DNA of 49,213 nt from an uncultured Bacilli bacterium (lineage in GTDB: Bacteria > Bacillota_I > Bacilli_A > RF39 > UBA660), in contig CAJTLA010000003.1 of the NCBI GenBank assembly GCA_910576985.1, forward strand, positions 1 through 49,213, written 5' to 3'. Position 1 is the first letter of the stretch. Each line of letters opens with the position of its first letter. The position numbers and the translations under genes were made by a program. Below are positions 25,418 to 32,311 of the stretch, piece after piece. Under the pieces are notes generated by a model. The model worked only from the letters and a program-made list of their open reading frames with translations, made no database searches and had not been told where the DNA came from.

Positions 25418-26797
25418 TTATCTTCTTGAATCTTCCCTAATAAAAGGTTTTTGAACATTATTTTCTATCAATTTTTTATAAGCTTTTGGCTTTCTATAAG
25501 CATCTCCCAGAGTTTCTTTGCTTCTATATTCTCGAATTTCACTCATATTAAACTTAACAATCTTAACGGCCTCTTGATCGTCCATGATCAAGAGTTCACT
25601 TTCCAACTCTTGCTTATTTATATTTCTTACTATTGGACTATAAGCAGATGACTTACCTCCATGGTTAGCATAGTTTATGGTTACAATTCCTAACATATTT
25701 TCGTATGCTCTTACTTTTAATTGATCTAGTCTTATTTGAGACATATAACAAGCATTTGGTACAATAATTATTTCACTTCCTTGTAACATTAAAACTCTTG
25801 CACTTTCAGGAAAATCCCTATCAAAACAAATCATTGTACCAATTTTTACTGTTCCTCTTGTATATTCTAAATCACAAGTTTTAAATGCTAAACCTGGTTG
25901 AGTATAAGCCTCCATTTTTGAATCCACGGTGTGAACTTTTGAATATTTTAAGATTACTTCCCCATTTTTATTAATTATCATGGCAGTATTCTTTGGCTTA
26001 TCTCCTGTTTCTTCCAAATAAGTAATCGCAATTGACATTTCAAGCTGTTTTGCCAAGTCCATATAGCAACTGATGAATTTATGGTTATCACTAATTGCTT
26101 TACTATTCCAATTATCTATTTTTTCTTGTGATATGTTATCTTGGTCTTTTAAATTTCCCTCAAATAGCATTTCATATCCAGTATTCCACATTTCTGGAAA
26201 CACTGCTATGTCAGCACCCATTTCTTTTGCTTTTTTACAATATTCAATTCCCTTCAACAGATTACCTTCCATTGTACCAGTTGGATTTAATTGTAATATT
26301 GCTATATTAAAAATATCTGATAATGTTTTTATATAATCTAATAATACACTTGATATTTTCATGATATCTTCAATATTATTTATAGTTGGAATATGAATAA
26401 AGGCAACTTTTGTCTTTAATTTGTTTTTTCGTTTAAAATTTAGCGCTCCAAAAAATACATTATTACATAAATAATTTCCAGCATCATTTGAACTCAATAC
26501 TTTAAAATTAGCCTTTTCTAAAAATACCTTTAAAACTCCATAGTAATAGTCTGTAATTAATTTAGTATCTTCTAAAATAGCATTGTTCTCTAAATAAATG
26601 TTTTTAGTCTTTGGTTTTTGCCCAAAAATTAATATATAATCATAATTTTGTAACATTTTATCTTCTATTTGTTTTTTACTAATTTCAAAACTATTTTTTA
26701 AATATAAAATATCTATATTATTTGTATCTTTTATACTATCTAAAAGAATTTTAGCCGAATTTGTGTCCCCTTCAAAACCTGCAATTAAAATTTTCAT
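25418..26797 (-). CDS. Pyroglutamyl-peptidase-like / nitrilase-superfamily fusion enzyme
   Basis: A 459-residue protein with two enzyme domains. Residues 1 to about 160 resemble pyrrolidone-carboxylate peptidase: AGFEGDTNSA at the start, IYLENNA (Glu70), GNYLCNNVFFGAL (Cys111) and FIHIP (His135) match the Glu-Cys-His triad positions. Residues 163-440 are a carbon-nitrogen hydrolase with Glu202 (FPEMWNTGY), Lys287 (KYSKVHT) and Cys324 (GTMICFDRDFPESAR). Both active sites look intact. Such a protein could remove a pyroglutamyl cap and hydrolyse an amide in one pathway (inference). TAGGAGATG precedes the ATG. It is a single-gene unit in an accessory-like area. Confidence 0.8.
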   Translation of the reverse strand: MKILIAGFEGDTNSAKILLDSIKDTNNIDILYLKNSFEISKKQIEDKMLQNYDYILIFGQKPKTKNIYLENNAILEDTKLITDYYYGVLKVFLEKANFKVLSSNDAGNYLCNNVFFGALNFKRKNKLKTKVAFIHIPTINNIEDIMKISSVLLDYIKTLSDIFNIAILQLNPTGTMEGNLLKGIEYCKKAKEMGADIAVFPEMWNTGYEMLFEGNLKDQDNISQEKIDNWNSKAISDNHKFISCYMDLAKQLEMSIAITYLEETGDKPKNTAMIINKNGEVILKYSKVHTVDSKMEAYTQPGLAFKTCDLEYTRGTVKIGTMICFDRDFPESARVLMLQGSEIIIVPNACYMSQIRLDQLKVRAYENMLGIVTINYANHGGKSSAYSPIVRNINKQELESELLIMDDQEAVKIVKFNMSEIREYRSKETLGDAYRKPKAYKKLIENNVQKPFIREDSRR

Positions 26798-26888
26798 TTT
26801 TTCATCTCCTACACTTAACTTATAGATAATAAAATTATACTATAAATCCAAAAAATTTCATATGCTCCAATTAAAATTTAATAATAAC

Positions 26889-26999
26889 TCATACATAATA
26901 TTTTTTAGAAAGGGAGCAAAATTCGTAACTTGTACGTGATTTACTCCTGGTAATAAATCGTTTGAACAATTCAAACTCAGCACATATAATACCAGTCAT
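26889..26999 (-). pseudogene. Possible nucleosidase (MTAN-like) N-terminal remnant
   Basis: A 36-codon frame begins MTGIICAEFELFKRFI, which resembles the start of 5'-methylthioadenosine/S-adenosylhomocysteine nucleosidases, but it stops after YYV. No ribosome binding site is seen. It is offered as a degraded fragment on weak evidence. Confidence 0.25.
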
Positions 27000-27101
27000 T
27001 GATTAATATTTTTTATTTCCATAAATAAATTTGCTATGTTTAACAAAATGACTAGAGATATCTAGTTATTACTTAATATTAAAATAATAAAGATAAAATA
27101 C

Positions 27102-27130
27102 TTGAAAAATTTAAAATTCTACAGTATAAT
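27102..27130 (+). promoter_or_regulatory. Promoter of the antisense RNA
   Basis: TTGAAA (27102-27107) and TATAAT (27125-27130) are 17 bases apart. Transcription would begin at about 27137, right at a 5' hairpin. Confidence 0.75.
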
Positions 27131-27136
27131 GTATAT

Positions 27137-27252
27137 AGATGAGGAAAACCTCATAAAATAAAAAGTGGAACACTTGACTTATCGCAAAGTTGAGTGTTAG
27201 CCAAGATGGTTAACACCTTAATTCTTCTTGAATTAGGGTGCTATTTTTTTAT
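27137..27252 (+). ncRNA. Structured antisense RNA, candidate type I antitoxin
   Basis: From about 27137 a predicted RNA of about 115 bases has successive hairpins: ATGAGG-AAAA-CCTCAT; AACACTTGACTT/AAGTTGAGTGTT with loop ATCGCA; TTAGCC-AAGAT-GGTTAA; and terminator CACCTTAATTC/GAATTAGGGTG followed by CTATTTTTTT. Several pairs are G-U wobbles on the plus strand and would be A-C mismatches in the opposite transcript, so the plus strand is the strand selected to fold. It converges on and is complementary to the 3' end of a transcript for a tiny hydrophobic peptide. Confidence 0.65.
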
Positions 27253-27333
27253 TTCGGCTACTAATAAAAGTAGAAGGAACAAAATGAGAATAATGTTATT
27301 TAGAACTTTCAAAATAAAAACTCTTTTTTTCAT
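27241..27333 (-). CDS. 30-residue hydrophobic peptide, candidate type I toxin
   Basis: A tiny ORF starts MKKRVFILKVLNN, has one hydrophobic helix of about 15 residues rich in Ile/Leu, and ends AEIKK. The basic N-terminus, single helix and Lys tail fit membrane-acting type I toxins, but it does not match the Fst or TxpA/BsrG consensus I know. GGGAGG lies nine bases before the ATG and an upstream ACTTCC could mask it. It has its own extended -10 promoter and a leader of about 67 bases. Its stop codon abuts the terminator of the converging antisense RNA. Confidence 0.6.
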   Translation of the reverse strand: MKKRVFILKVLNNIILILFLLLLLVAEIKK

Positions 27334-27406
27334 AATCTCAAGCCTCCCTTCAATAATAACAATGGAAGTTCGGCAAACACCCAACAAAGTCTTGTATTCC
27401 AAATAT

Positions 27407-27435
27407 ATTATACCACATTACAATGTAGTAGTAAA
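27407..27435 (-). promoter_or_regulatory. Promoter of the small hydrophobic ORF
   Basis: On the minus strand TTTACT (27435-27430), a 17-base spacer and TATAAT (27412-27407) with an upstream TGG form an extended -10 promoter. Confidence 0.7.
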
Positions 27436-27735
27436 CGAATTATCTCTTATTTTATAAAGAAAAATGCACATTACAGATTTTGAAAAATCTATATCTTGTT
27501 AAAATTCTATTTTAATATCCAAATATTATAGTATAATTCAGTCATGATTAAAGTAGGAAAAACAAATTTCTGAAAGTTCAGTACCTAACCACCAATTAAT
27601 TGAAACATAAACTTTTCAAATAAATAATAGATTAACTAGAATTGTTCACACAAACCATAATTCTAGAATATGAACAAAAAAGTCAATAATCCTTTCTTCT
27701 AGTCAACATCAAAAACATATATTACAGAAAAAATA
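27436..27735. other. Intergenic stretch without a recognised gene
   Basis: AT-rich sequence between two divergent promoters. The only structure I see is an inverted repeat CTAGAATT...AATTCTAG spanning about 27634-27666 and a small AGATTTT/AAAATCT hairpin near 27474-27489. Confidence 0.4.
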
Positions 27736-27764
27736 TTGAAAAAAATAAAAAAAAGTAATATAAT
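27736..27764 (+). promoter_or_regulatory. Promoter of the lipoprotein gene
   Basis: TTGAAA (27736-27741) and TATAAT (27759-27764) lie 17 bases apart, 28 bases before the start codon. Confidence 0.75.
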
Positions 27765-27792
27765 TTCATAAGAATTAGAAAGAGGGAAAAAA

Positions 27793-28338
27793 ATGAAATC
27801 AAAAAATTTAATGTTAGGATTTATAACAATTTTATGTGCACTTTTTTTTGCTACAGGATGTTCCAAAGAAACATTAGAAGAAAAAAAAGAAGAAAAAATC
27901 GAGGGAAATTGCTCTATAACAGAATGTATGAAAAAAATAAAAGCCACAAATACTATGGAAGAAATTACTACTATTATAGGCTTTGAATCTACTACAGACG
28001 CTATGATTGGAAGCGACCCAATTTGGAAGTTTGATTCAAAAAATTGGATCAGTTTCAAAACCTATGGGAATGATGATATTACAATTCAAGCAACCATTGA
28101 TAAAGAAAGTATAAAAAATGAAAACGTAACACTCCCATCATCAAGTGATTTGCAAAAAGATTTAAATAATGGATCATTCACTTATGAAGAATTAGTTGAA
28201 AAACTTGGTGGAGACGGAACACTAACGAGTATATCAAAAAATTCTCTTAGTTATACATGGGTAGATAAAACAGGTCAAAGACTAGGAGCAACTTTTAACA
28301 ATGAAAGTGGAAAATGTACTGTAGCTAGTTATCGATAA
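27793..28338 (+). CDS. Secreted lipoprotein of unknown function
   Basis: A 181-residue protein with a type II signal peptide: KSK, a hydrophobic stretch and lipobox FATGC with Cys23. A Glu/Lys-rich linker (ETLEEKKEEKIE) follows, then two similar small repeats around CMKKIKATNTMEEITTIIGF and FTYEELVEKLGGDGTLTSIS, each followed by a W-containing strand (IWKFDSKNWISF; LSYTWVDKTGQ). This resembles BLIP/SmpA-like two-repeat lipoproteins. AGAAAGAGGG precedes the ATG. It has its own promoter and terminator. The ligand or partner is unknown. Confidence 0.8.
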   Translation: MKSKNLMLGFITILCALFFATGCSKETLEEKKEEKIEGNCSITECMKKIKATNTMEEITTIIGFESTTDAMIGSDPIWKFDSKNWISFKTYGNDDITIQATIDKESIKNENVTLPSSSDLQKDLNNGSFTYEELVEKLGGDGTLTSISKNSLSYTWVDKTGQRLGATFNNESGKCTVASYR

Positions 28339-28390
28339 CCATACAAAAAGTAAAAATAAAAACATTTTATATAATACATCCATCATATAG

Positions 28391-28421
28391 CGTTAGAAAT
28401 GAAATTTTCTAACGTTTTTTT
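28391..28421 (+). terminator. Terminator of the lipoprotein gene
   Basis: CGTTAGAAA and TTTCTAACG form a nine-pair stem around TGAAAT, followed by seven T residues. Confidence 0.88.
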
Positions 28422-28529
28422 ACCAATAAAAAAGAACTGAATAAAAATGATTCATTTCTACCCAATTCCTTATTTTGGAATACTAGATTTGATAAAAGAA
28501 TAAAAAAGAGAATGAGGCTTTGCGCTCCC

Positions 28530-28952
28530 CTACCATCTTGTATTTTCAATTAATAAATCGTTAGGCAACTCAAATAATTCATTATGTCTAACATTAACTA
28601 TTTTGCTTGCTATACTAAAAATTGTAAAAATAGATAGTTCATGAAAATTATTGATTCTTTCCATCATTAGATTCCAAATATCTTCACTTTTTATGGTATC
28701 TAAAGCTTTATCCCCCTTTTCAGTTAAGCATTTAATTTTGTGATCTCTAAAAACATCATTATCATCATAACTGACTTTATCAAGTACAGTTAGGTAATGT
28801 TCTTTGTTGAATAAAGTTACTAAAAATAGTACATCTTCAATTGGAAAATCTGAAATTCTTTCTTGTAGCTTTGCTACTGTTAAAGTTTCCCCATTAGGAA
28901 TTTTTTCAACTTCTAATAAAATTCTTCTAGCACAATGGTTATTTATTTTCAT
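28530..28952 (-). CDS. DUF2513-like protein
   Basis: A 140-residue cytosolic protein starting MKINNHCARRILLEVEKIPN, then a winged-helix-like pattern (LTVAKLQERISDFPIEDVLFLVTLFNKEHYLTVL) and LTEKGDKALDTIKSEDIWN. This matches what I know of DUF2513, a small family common on phages and mobile elements and built like a degenerate helix-turn-helix protein. TAAGGAGGAG precedes the ATG. It is isolated in an accessory-like stretch, and its function is unknown. Confidence 0.65.
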   Translation of the reverse strand: MKINNHCARRILLEVEKIPNGETLTVAKLQERISDFPIEDVLFLVTLFNKEHYLTVLDKVSYDDNDVFRDHKIKCLTEKGDKALDTIKSEDIWNLMMERINNFHELSIFTIFSIASKIVNVRHNELFELPNDLLIENTRW

Positions 28953-29367
28953 AAAATTATCTCCTCCTTAAATAATTTTATACCATAATCAAAAAAAAGT
29001 ATCGTAGCTTATTTATGAAAAAATCTATTTTACAAAATTCCCATGAACACTTTCAAATAATATTTCATTTTCTAATTTTAATATTATTCTTTGGTATATT
29101 ATTAGATTTTTGAAATATTTTATATTCTTTATTTTTGTAAAAGAAAAATCATATTTCTGCAATGAATTTAGTACAGATCTTGAAAATCTGCATACATTAT
29201 ACTAGACTTTTTTATTTTATGAAAGTTTCTAATTGAAAATTTTTTACTTCGTTTGTGATATGAAAAATCATTTAGACAGTAACACCTAAATAATCTCCAT
29301 GTCGTTCTTTTTCAATATAACATGATAGGATTTTAAAACAACTCTTTTATTTTTTTTTAGAATGTGT
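28953..29367. other. Intergenic stretch without a recognised gene
   Basis: Very AT-rich, with many stops in all frames. A weak hairpin CAGAT-CTTGAAA-ATCTG lies near 29175-29191. I see no coding signal. An extended -10 (TGTTATAAT, 29365-29373) at its right end should serve the following tRNA. Confidence 0.45.
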
Positions 29368-29392
29368 TATAATTAATATTACCAAGCAACAT

Positions 29393-29466
29393 GCCACAAT
29401 AGTATAATGGTATTACGAAGCCATGGTAAGGCTTTAACGTAGGTCCGATTCCTACTTGTGGCACCA
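29393..29466 (+). tRNA. tRNA-Thr (anticodon GGT), atypical T loop
   Basis: Acceptor GCCACAA/TTGTGGC, a short three-pair D stem GTA/TAC with GG in the loop, anticodon stem AAGCC/GGCTT around ATGGTAA (anticodon GGT), T stem GTAGG/CCTAC and encoded CCA. The T loop is TCCGATT, so the nearly invariant T55 is C. It reads ACC/ACT codons if functional. It is divergent from the other tRNA-Thr in the window. Confidence 0.8.
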
Positions 29467-29558
29467 GATGGATAACAAACTCGAACTTTCGAGTAACAAT
29501 TAAAAAAGAGAACATTCAATTTAAAAAATTGGAATATCTCCCTAAATTTAATTAAGCG

Positions 29559-29599
29559 GACATTTAATTCACTGAAGAATTAAGTGTCATTTTTTTATT
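29559..29599 (+). terminator. Terminator of the tRNA-Thr (GGT) transcript
   Basis: GACATTTAATTC and GAATTAAGTGTC pair around ACTGAA with one G-U wobble, followed by ATTTTTTTATT. Between tRNA and terminator lie hairpin ACTCGAA-CT-TTCGAGT and a second imperfect hairpin near 29509-29540. Confidence 0.85.
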
Positions 29600-29705
29600 A
29601 CTACTATCATAATGATAAGAAGAAATAAAATAATACAATCAGTTTTAGAATCCGTATTACAAAAAAATTGGCCATATTTCAGACCAAAAATGATAAATAA
29701 AAATC

Positions 29706-29972
29706 CTACTGATAACGATGACAAGAATGATGTCCATTATGTCTTCCATATCCTGTATGATTTGCAGCATGTGTATGTGGAGCTTGCTGATCACAATTTG
29801 AAAATCCATAACGACAATAAGAACTTTGATTATGTCTATGATAAGTTGATGAATTATCAGAAGTATCATTGACTACTGGATTAGAAACCACATGATTTTG
29901 TGTATAAGCATAAACAGTTCCACCACATAAAAATAAAGCCATAACACCTACAATACATAAATTTTTTTTCAT
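29706..29972 (-). CDS. Small secreted His-rich protein
   Basis: An 88-residue protein with a typical signal peptide (MKKNLCIVGVMALFLCGGTVYA, about 22 residues). The mature part of about 66 residues has ten histidines and three cysteines (YHRHN, PHTHAANH, GRHNGHHSCHRYQ), a composition seen in extracellular metal-binding or metal-scavenging peptides. GAGGGAGG precedes the ATG, and codon use is normal, so I take it as real. It has no metal transporter next to it. Metal binding is inferred from composition only. Confidence 0.65.
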   Translation of the reverse strand: MKKNLCIVGVMALFLCGGTVYAYTQNHVVSNPVVNDTSDNSSTYHRHNQSSYCRYGFSNCDQQAPHTHAANHTGYGRHNGHHSCHRYQ

Positions 29973-30288
29973 ATATTTTCCTCCCTCTATGAATACATTC
30001 TTTTAAAATTATACTACTTTTTCACCAATTTCATTATAAAAAATGAAGTTTTTTATTGAAAAGTGAAACAGAAAAATTGGATGAATGATCTACCATAGTA
30101 GATTATGATACAAGTAAAAATGCATCATCAAATACATTTTAACAAAATATTAAAAAAGTCGCAATAACTATTTTCCTCTTATATATTTTCTTAATGACCT
30201 AACAAAGTCTATTTCATCTCATATATAATTATCTTAACTCAACTTTTCAAAAATTATGAAAGAAATCATCTAATCTACTCTTCCCTTT
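29973..30288. other. Intergenic stretch without a recognised gene
   Basis: AT-rich and crossed by stops. Apart from the ribosome binding site of the His-rich gene at its left end I see no gene, repeat or clear hairpin. Confidence 0.4.
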
Positions 30289-30564
30289 CTATTTTGATAA
30301 CCTGATATATCCTTCTTTAATACAAATTGGAACAATCTCATTTTTTAATGTATTAGAAAGAATAGAAAAATCATCTTCTACCCCTAATTCTTCATGACAT
30401 TCCCGAATCGCCGCTTCATACTCACTTTCACCGACCTCTACACTACCACCAATCATTTGATAAATCGGTCTTTTCCTAGACTTATCAATCAATAATTTTC
30501 CATCTTTAAAAAATAATGTTCCCACAACTTTTTTTCCATACGATCCCTTCTTTTCCAATTTCAT
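30289..30564 (-). CDS. Nudix hydrolase, probably C-terminally truncated
   Basis: Only 91 residues, against about 130-160 for most Nudix enzymes. The Nudix box is complete: G followed by SVEVG, E, then seven residues and RECHEELGV. The fold's first strands (KKVVGTLFFKDGKLLIDKS, YQMIGGSVEVGE) are present, but the last strands and helix are lost after EGYIRLSK. No good ribosome binding site precedes the ATG. It is likely a gene disabled by an early stop, though a small functional variant cannot be excluded. Confidence 0.6.
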   Translation of the reverse strand: MKLEKKGSYGKKVVGTLFFKDGKLLIDKSRKRPIYQMIGGSVEVGESEYEAAIRECHEELGVEDDFSILSNTLKNEIVPICIKEGYIRLSK

Positions 30565-30583
30565 TTTATCATAAATTTCATAG

Positions 30584-30612
30584 AAAAAAGAGACTTTAAT
30601 CTCTTTTTTTTA
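30584..30612 (-). terminator. Terminator of the MerR-YbjQ operon
   Basis: On the minus strand AAAAAGAGA and TCTCTTTTT pair around the YbjQ stop codon and end in T residues. Confidence 0.8.
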
Positions 30613-30919
30613 ACTTTACAGCTGTTCCATACGCAATAATCTCAGCAGCCCCATTCATAACTGCAGAAGAACCATAGCGAATATTAATAATTGCATCAGC
30701 ACCTAAACTTTTTGCCTCATCTACCATTCTCTTAGTAGCCATCTGCCTAGCCGTTGCAATCATTTCTGTATATCCAGCAATTTCCCCACCTACAATCGTT
30801 TTCATGCCTGCCATAAAATCTCTTCCAATATTCTTAGATTGAACAATTTGTCCTTTTACAATCCCCAAAGCTTCTATAATCTCTTCTCCTGGAATATAAT
30901 CAATATTTACTAGCTTCAT
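30596..30919 (-). CDS. YbjQ/UPF0145 family protein
   Basis: A 107-residue protein of the YbjQ family. Signatures are KNIGRDFMAGMKTIVGGEIAGYTEM, ARQMATKRMVDEAKSLGADAIINIRY and AAEIIAYGTAVKL. Members form pentameric beta/alpha assemblies and are annotated as putative heavy-metal-binding domain proteins, without a settled function. The ATG at 30919 follows GGAGG by eight bases and lies inside the end of the merR-like gene, so the two are translationally coupled and share one promoter. Confidence 0.9.
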   Translation of the reverse strand: MKLVNIDYIPGEEIIEALGIVKGQIVQSKNIGRDFMAGMKTIVGGEIAGYTEMIATARQMATKRMVDEAKSLGADAIINIRYGSSAVMNGAAEIIAYGTAVKLKKRD

Positions 30920-31544
30920 CTTCTTCTCCTCCATTAATTTCTTTTATTCTATGAATCAAATTTACAATAATACCAAGTAGTGGAATTACTAAAATAAATA
31001 TCATAAACGCATAAATAAACCATGGCATATTTTTAGGCTCTGTACATTGAAAATAAGTAATTATCCCTATTAAAAATAGAAAAAAGCTCCCAAATAAAAA
31101 ACTAGATATTATTGCACCCACTATTTTTTTAGTTTTGCTTGTTTTTATCTCTCTCATTGTAAAACCTTCCTTATTTAAAACATTCATTGTTTTAAAATAT
31201 TCTTCAATTTCAATTGTTTCATAAGTATCGTTTGAAGTACTGATAGAAACACACATAGCCTTTATTTTTTGATAATTCTCTTCTTCTTTTTCTATTTTCT
31301 GAATTCTATCTATCATGCATTCCTGTAATGTGAGATCTCCATCTTTTAGTTGCCTTAATTCCCTAATAGAAACATTTAATTCTCTTAAAAATTTAATAAT
31401 TTTCAATGTTCGAATCTCTTTTTCTGTATAAACGCGGTAATCATTTTCTTGATTTCGTTTTGGTACAAGCAAACCATTTTCTTCATAATAGCGAATGCTT
31501 TTTTTAGATAACCCAACTATGTGTTCTACTTCATTAATAAGCAT
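30900..31544 (-). CDS. Membrane-anchored MerR-family regulator
   Basis: A 214-residue protein. Residues 1-70 are a MerR winged helix-turn-helix (INEVEHIVGLSKKSIRYYEENGLLVPKR, DYRVYTEKEIRTLKIIKFLREL), followed by a dimerising coiled coil (CMIDRIQKIEKEEENYQKI). From about 138 two membrane helices appear (VGAIISSFLFGSFFLFLIGII; WFIYAFMIFILVIPLLGIIV), an uncommon addition for this family. It may sense membrane stress or an envelope ligand while bound to DNA (inference). AAGGAGG precedes the ATG and its own promoter carries a MerR-type operator. Confidence 0.85.
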   Translation of the reverse strand: MLINEVEHIVGLSKKSIRYYEENGLLVPKRNQENDYRVYTEKEIRTLKIIKFLRELNVSIRELRQLKDGDLTLQECMIDRIQKIEKEEENYQKIKAMCVSISTSNDTYETIEIEEYFKTMNVLNKEGFTMREIKTSKTKKIVGAIISSFLFGSFFLFLIGIITYFQCTEPKNMPWFIYAFMIFILVIPLLGIIVNLIHRIKEINGGEEDEASKY

Positions 31545-31566
31545 ATGTTCCTCCTTCCTAAAATAG

Positions 31567-31597
31567 ATAATAAGCTATTCCCTTAGGGGAATGTCAA
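31567..31597 (-). promoter_or_regulatory. MerR-type promoter with 19-base spacer and dyad
   Basis: Minus-strand TTGACA (31597-31592) and TATTAT (31572-31567) are 19 bases apart, too long for normal use. The spacer holds the perfect dyad TTCCC-CTAA-GGGAA. This is the classic layout in which a MerR protein untwists DNA to activate its own promoter. Confidence 0.85.
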
Positions 31598-31605
31598 GTA
31601 CATTT

Positions 31606-32244
31606 TTATTTTTCTATCAATTGATAACTTTCACCAATTAATTGCTTTAACAAATCGATATCCAAATTAGAATCTAATAAAACTGTAATCCAATGTTTTT
31701 TATTCATATGATAAGCTGGGAAAAAATGCTGATGATCGATTAATGACTGAATTCGATTAGGATCATTCTTTACATTCATTGCCTCCACTTTTTCTGCCCC
31801 CTGTAACCCTAAAGTTTCACGTGAAATATTGATAATAAGACCAAACCATTTTTGTTTTTTTTCTGTTTTCAATACAGCATAACTCGAATGCTCTTCCCAT
31901 AGATATTCAGGTATAATCCCATACTTCTCCTTTACATACAATAATATTTGATTTCGAATATCAATTGGTTCAAAGCAATTTTGAATGATATCATCTCTTA
32001 ATAATGAAATCTTTTTTCTTAAATCACTCACATAAGAACCTATTTCCTCTTGAACATAAAAAGGCAAATACTTTTCTTGAAAAGAATCATATACATCAAT
32101 TTGCAACCCTGTTAAGGTAAGCGTAAAAACAACACATAGATCATCAATGAGTGACTTTCGTAGTACATAATTTGATTTTTCTTGATGAAATCCATAGTCC
32201 AATAAATAATCAAAATTTGGCCGATACTGACTAATCTCATACAT
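31606..32244 (-). CDS. MmcQ/YjbR-family protein
   Basis: A 212-residue protein. The C-terminal 110 residues match the MmcQ/YjbR CyaY-like fold: IRNQILLYVKEKYGIIPEYLW, SSYAVLKTEKKQKWFGLIINI, VEAMNVKNDP, HFFPAYHMNKKHWITVLLDS. The N-terminal 95 residues are an alpha/beta extension with a coiled segment (IGSYVSDLRKKISLLRDDI), as in several Bacillota versions. The family is called DNA-binding, but its role is not settled. The ATG at 32244 follows GAAGGAAG. Spacing to the upstream DUF1848 gene allows co-transcription. Confidence 0.8.
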   Translation of the reverse strand: MYEISQYRPNFDYLLDYGFHQEKSNYVLRKSLIDDLCVVFTLTLTGLQIDVYDSFQEKYLPFYVQEEIGSYVSDLRKKISLLRDDIIQNCFEPIDIRNQILLYVKEKYGIIPEYLWEEHSSYAVLKTEKKQKWFGLIINISRETLGLQGAEKVEAMNVKNDPNRIQSLIDHQHFFPAYHMNKKHWITVLLDSNLDIDLLKQLIGESYQLIEK

Positions 32245-32311
32245 AACAACACTTCCTTCTAACAATAGAATACCAGAAAAGAAAAACAAAAATCAACGTC
32301 TTATAAAAAAA

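Noticed and set aside
25257..25454. Plus-strand 65-codon frame next to the Pcp-nitrilase gene
   Set aside because: It overlaps the decayed IS256 transposase on the other strand and the end of the nitrilase gene, with no start signal.
27141..27154. Five-codon ORF ATG AGG AAA ACC TCA TAA at the 5' end of the sRNA, as a leader peptide
   Set aside because: It coincides with the first hairpin and has no ribosome binding site; a structural role explains it better.
27194..27457. Plus-strand 87-codon frame across the antisense RNA region
   Set aside because: It runs through the sRNA terminator and antisense to the small hydrophobic ORF, has no ribosome binding site and no protein-like pattern.
27699..28058. 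Minus-strand 119-codon frame opposite the lipoprotein gene
   Set aside because: It is a shadow of the lipoprotein gene, which has a lipobox, ribosome binding site, promoter and terminator.
29612..29872. Plus-strand 86-codon frame opposite the His-rich gene
   Set aside because: No ribosome binding site; the minus-strand frame has a signal peptide and GGGAGG, so this is its shadow.
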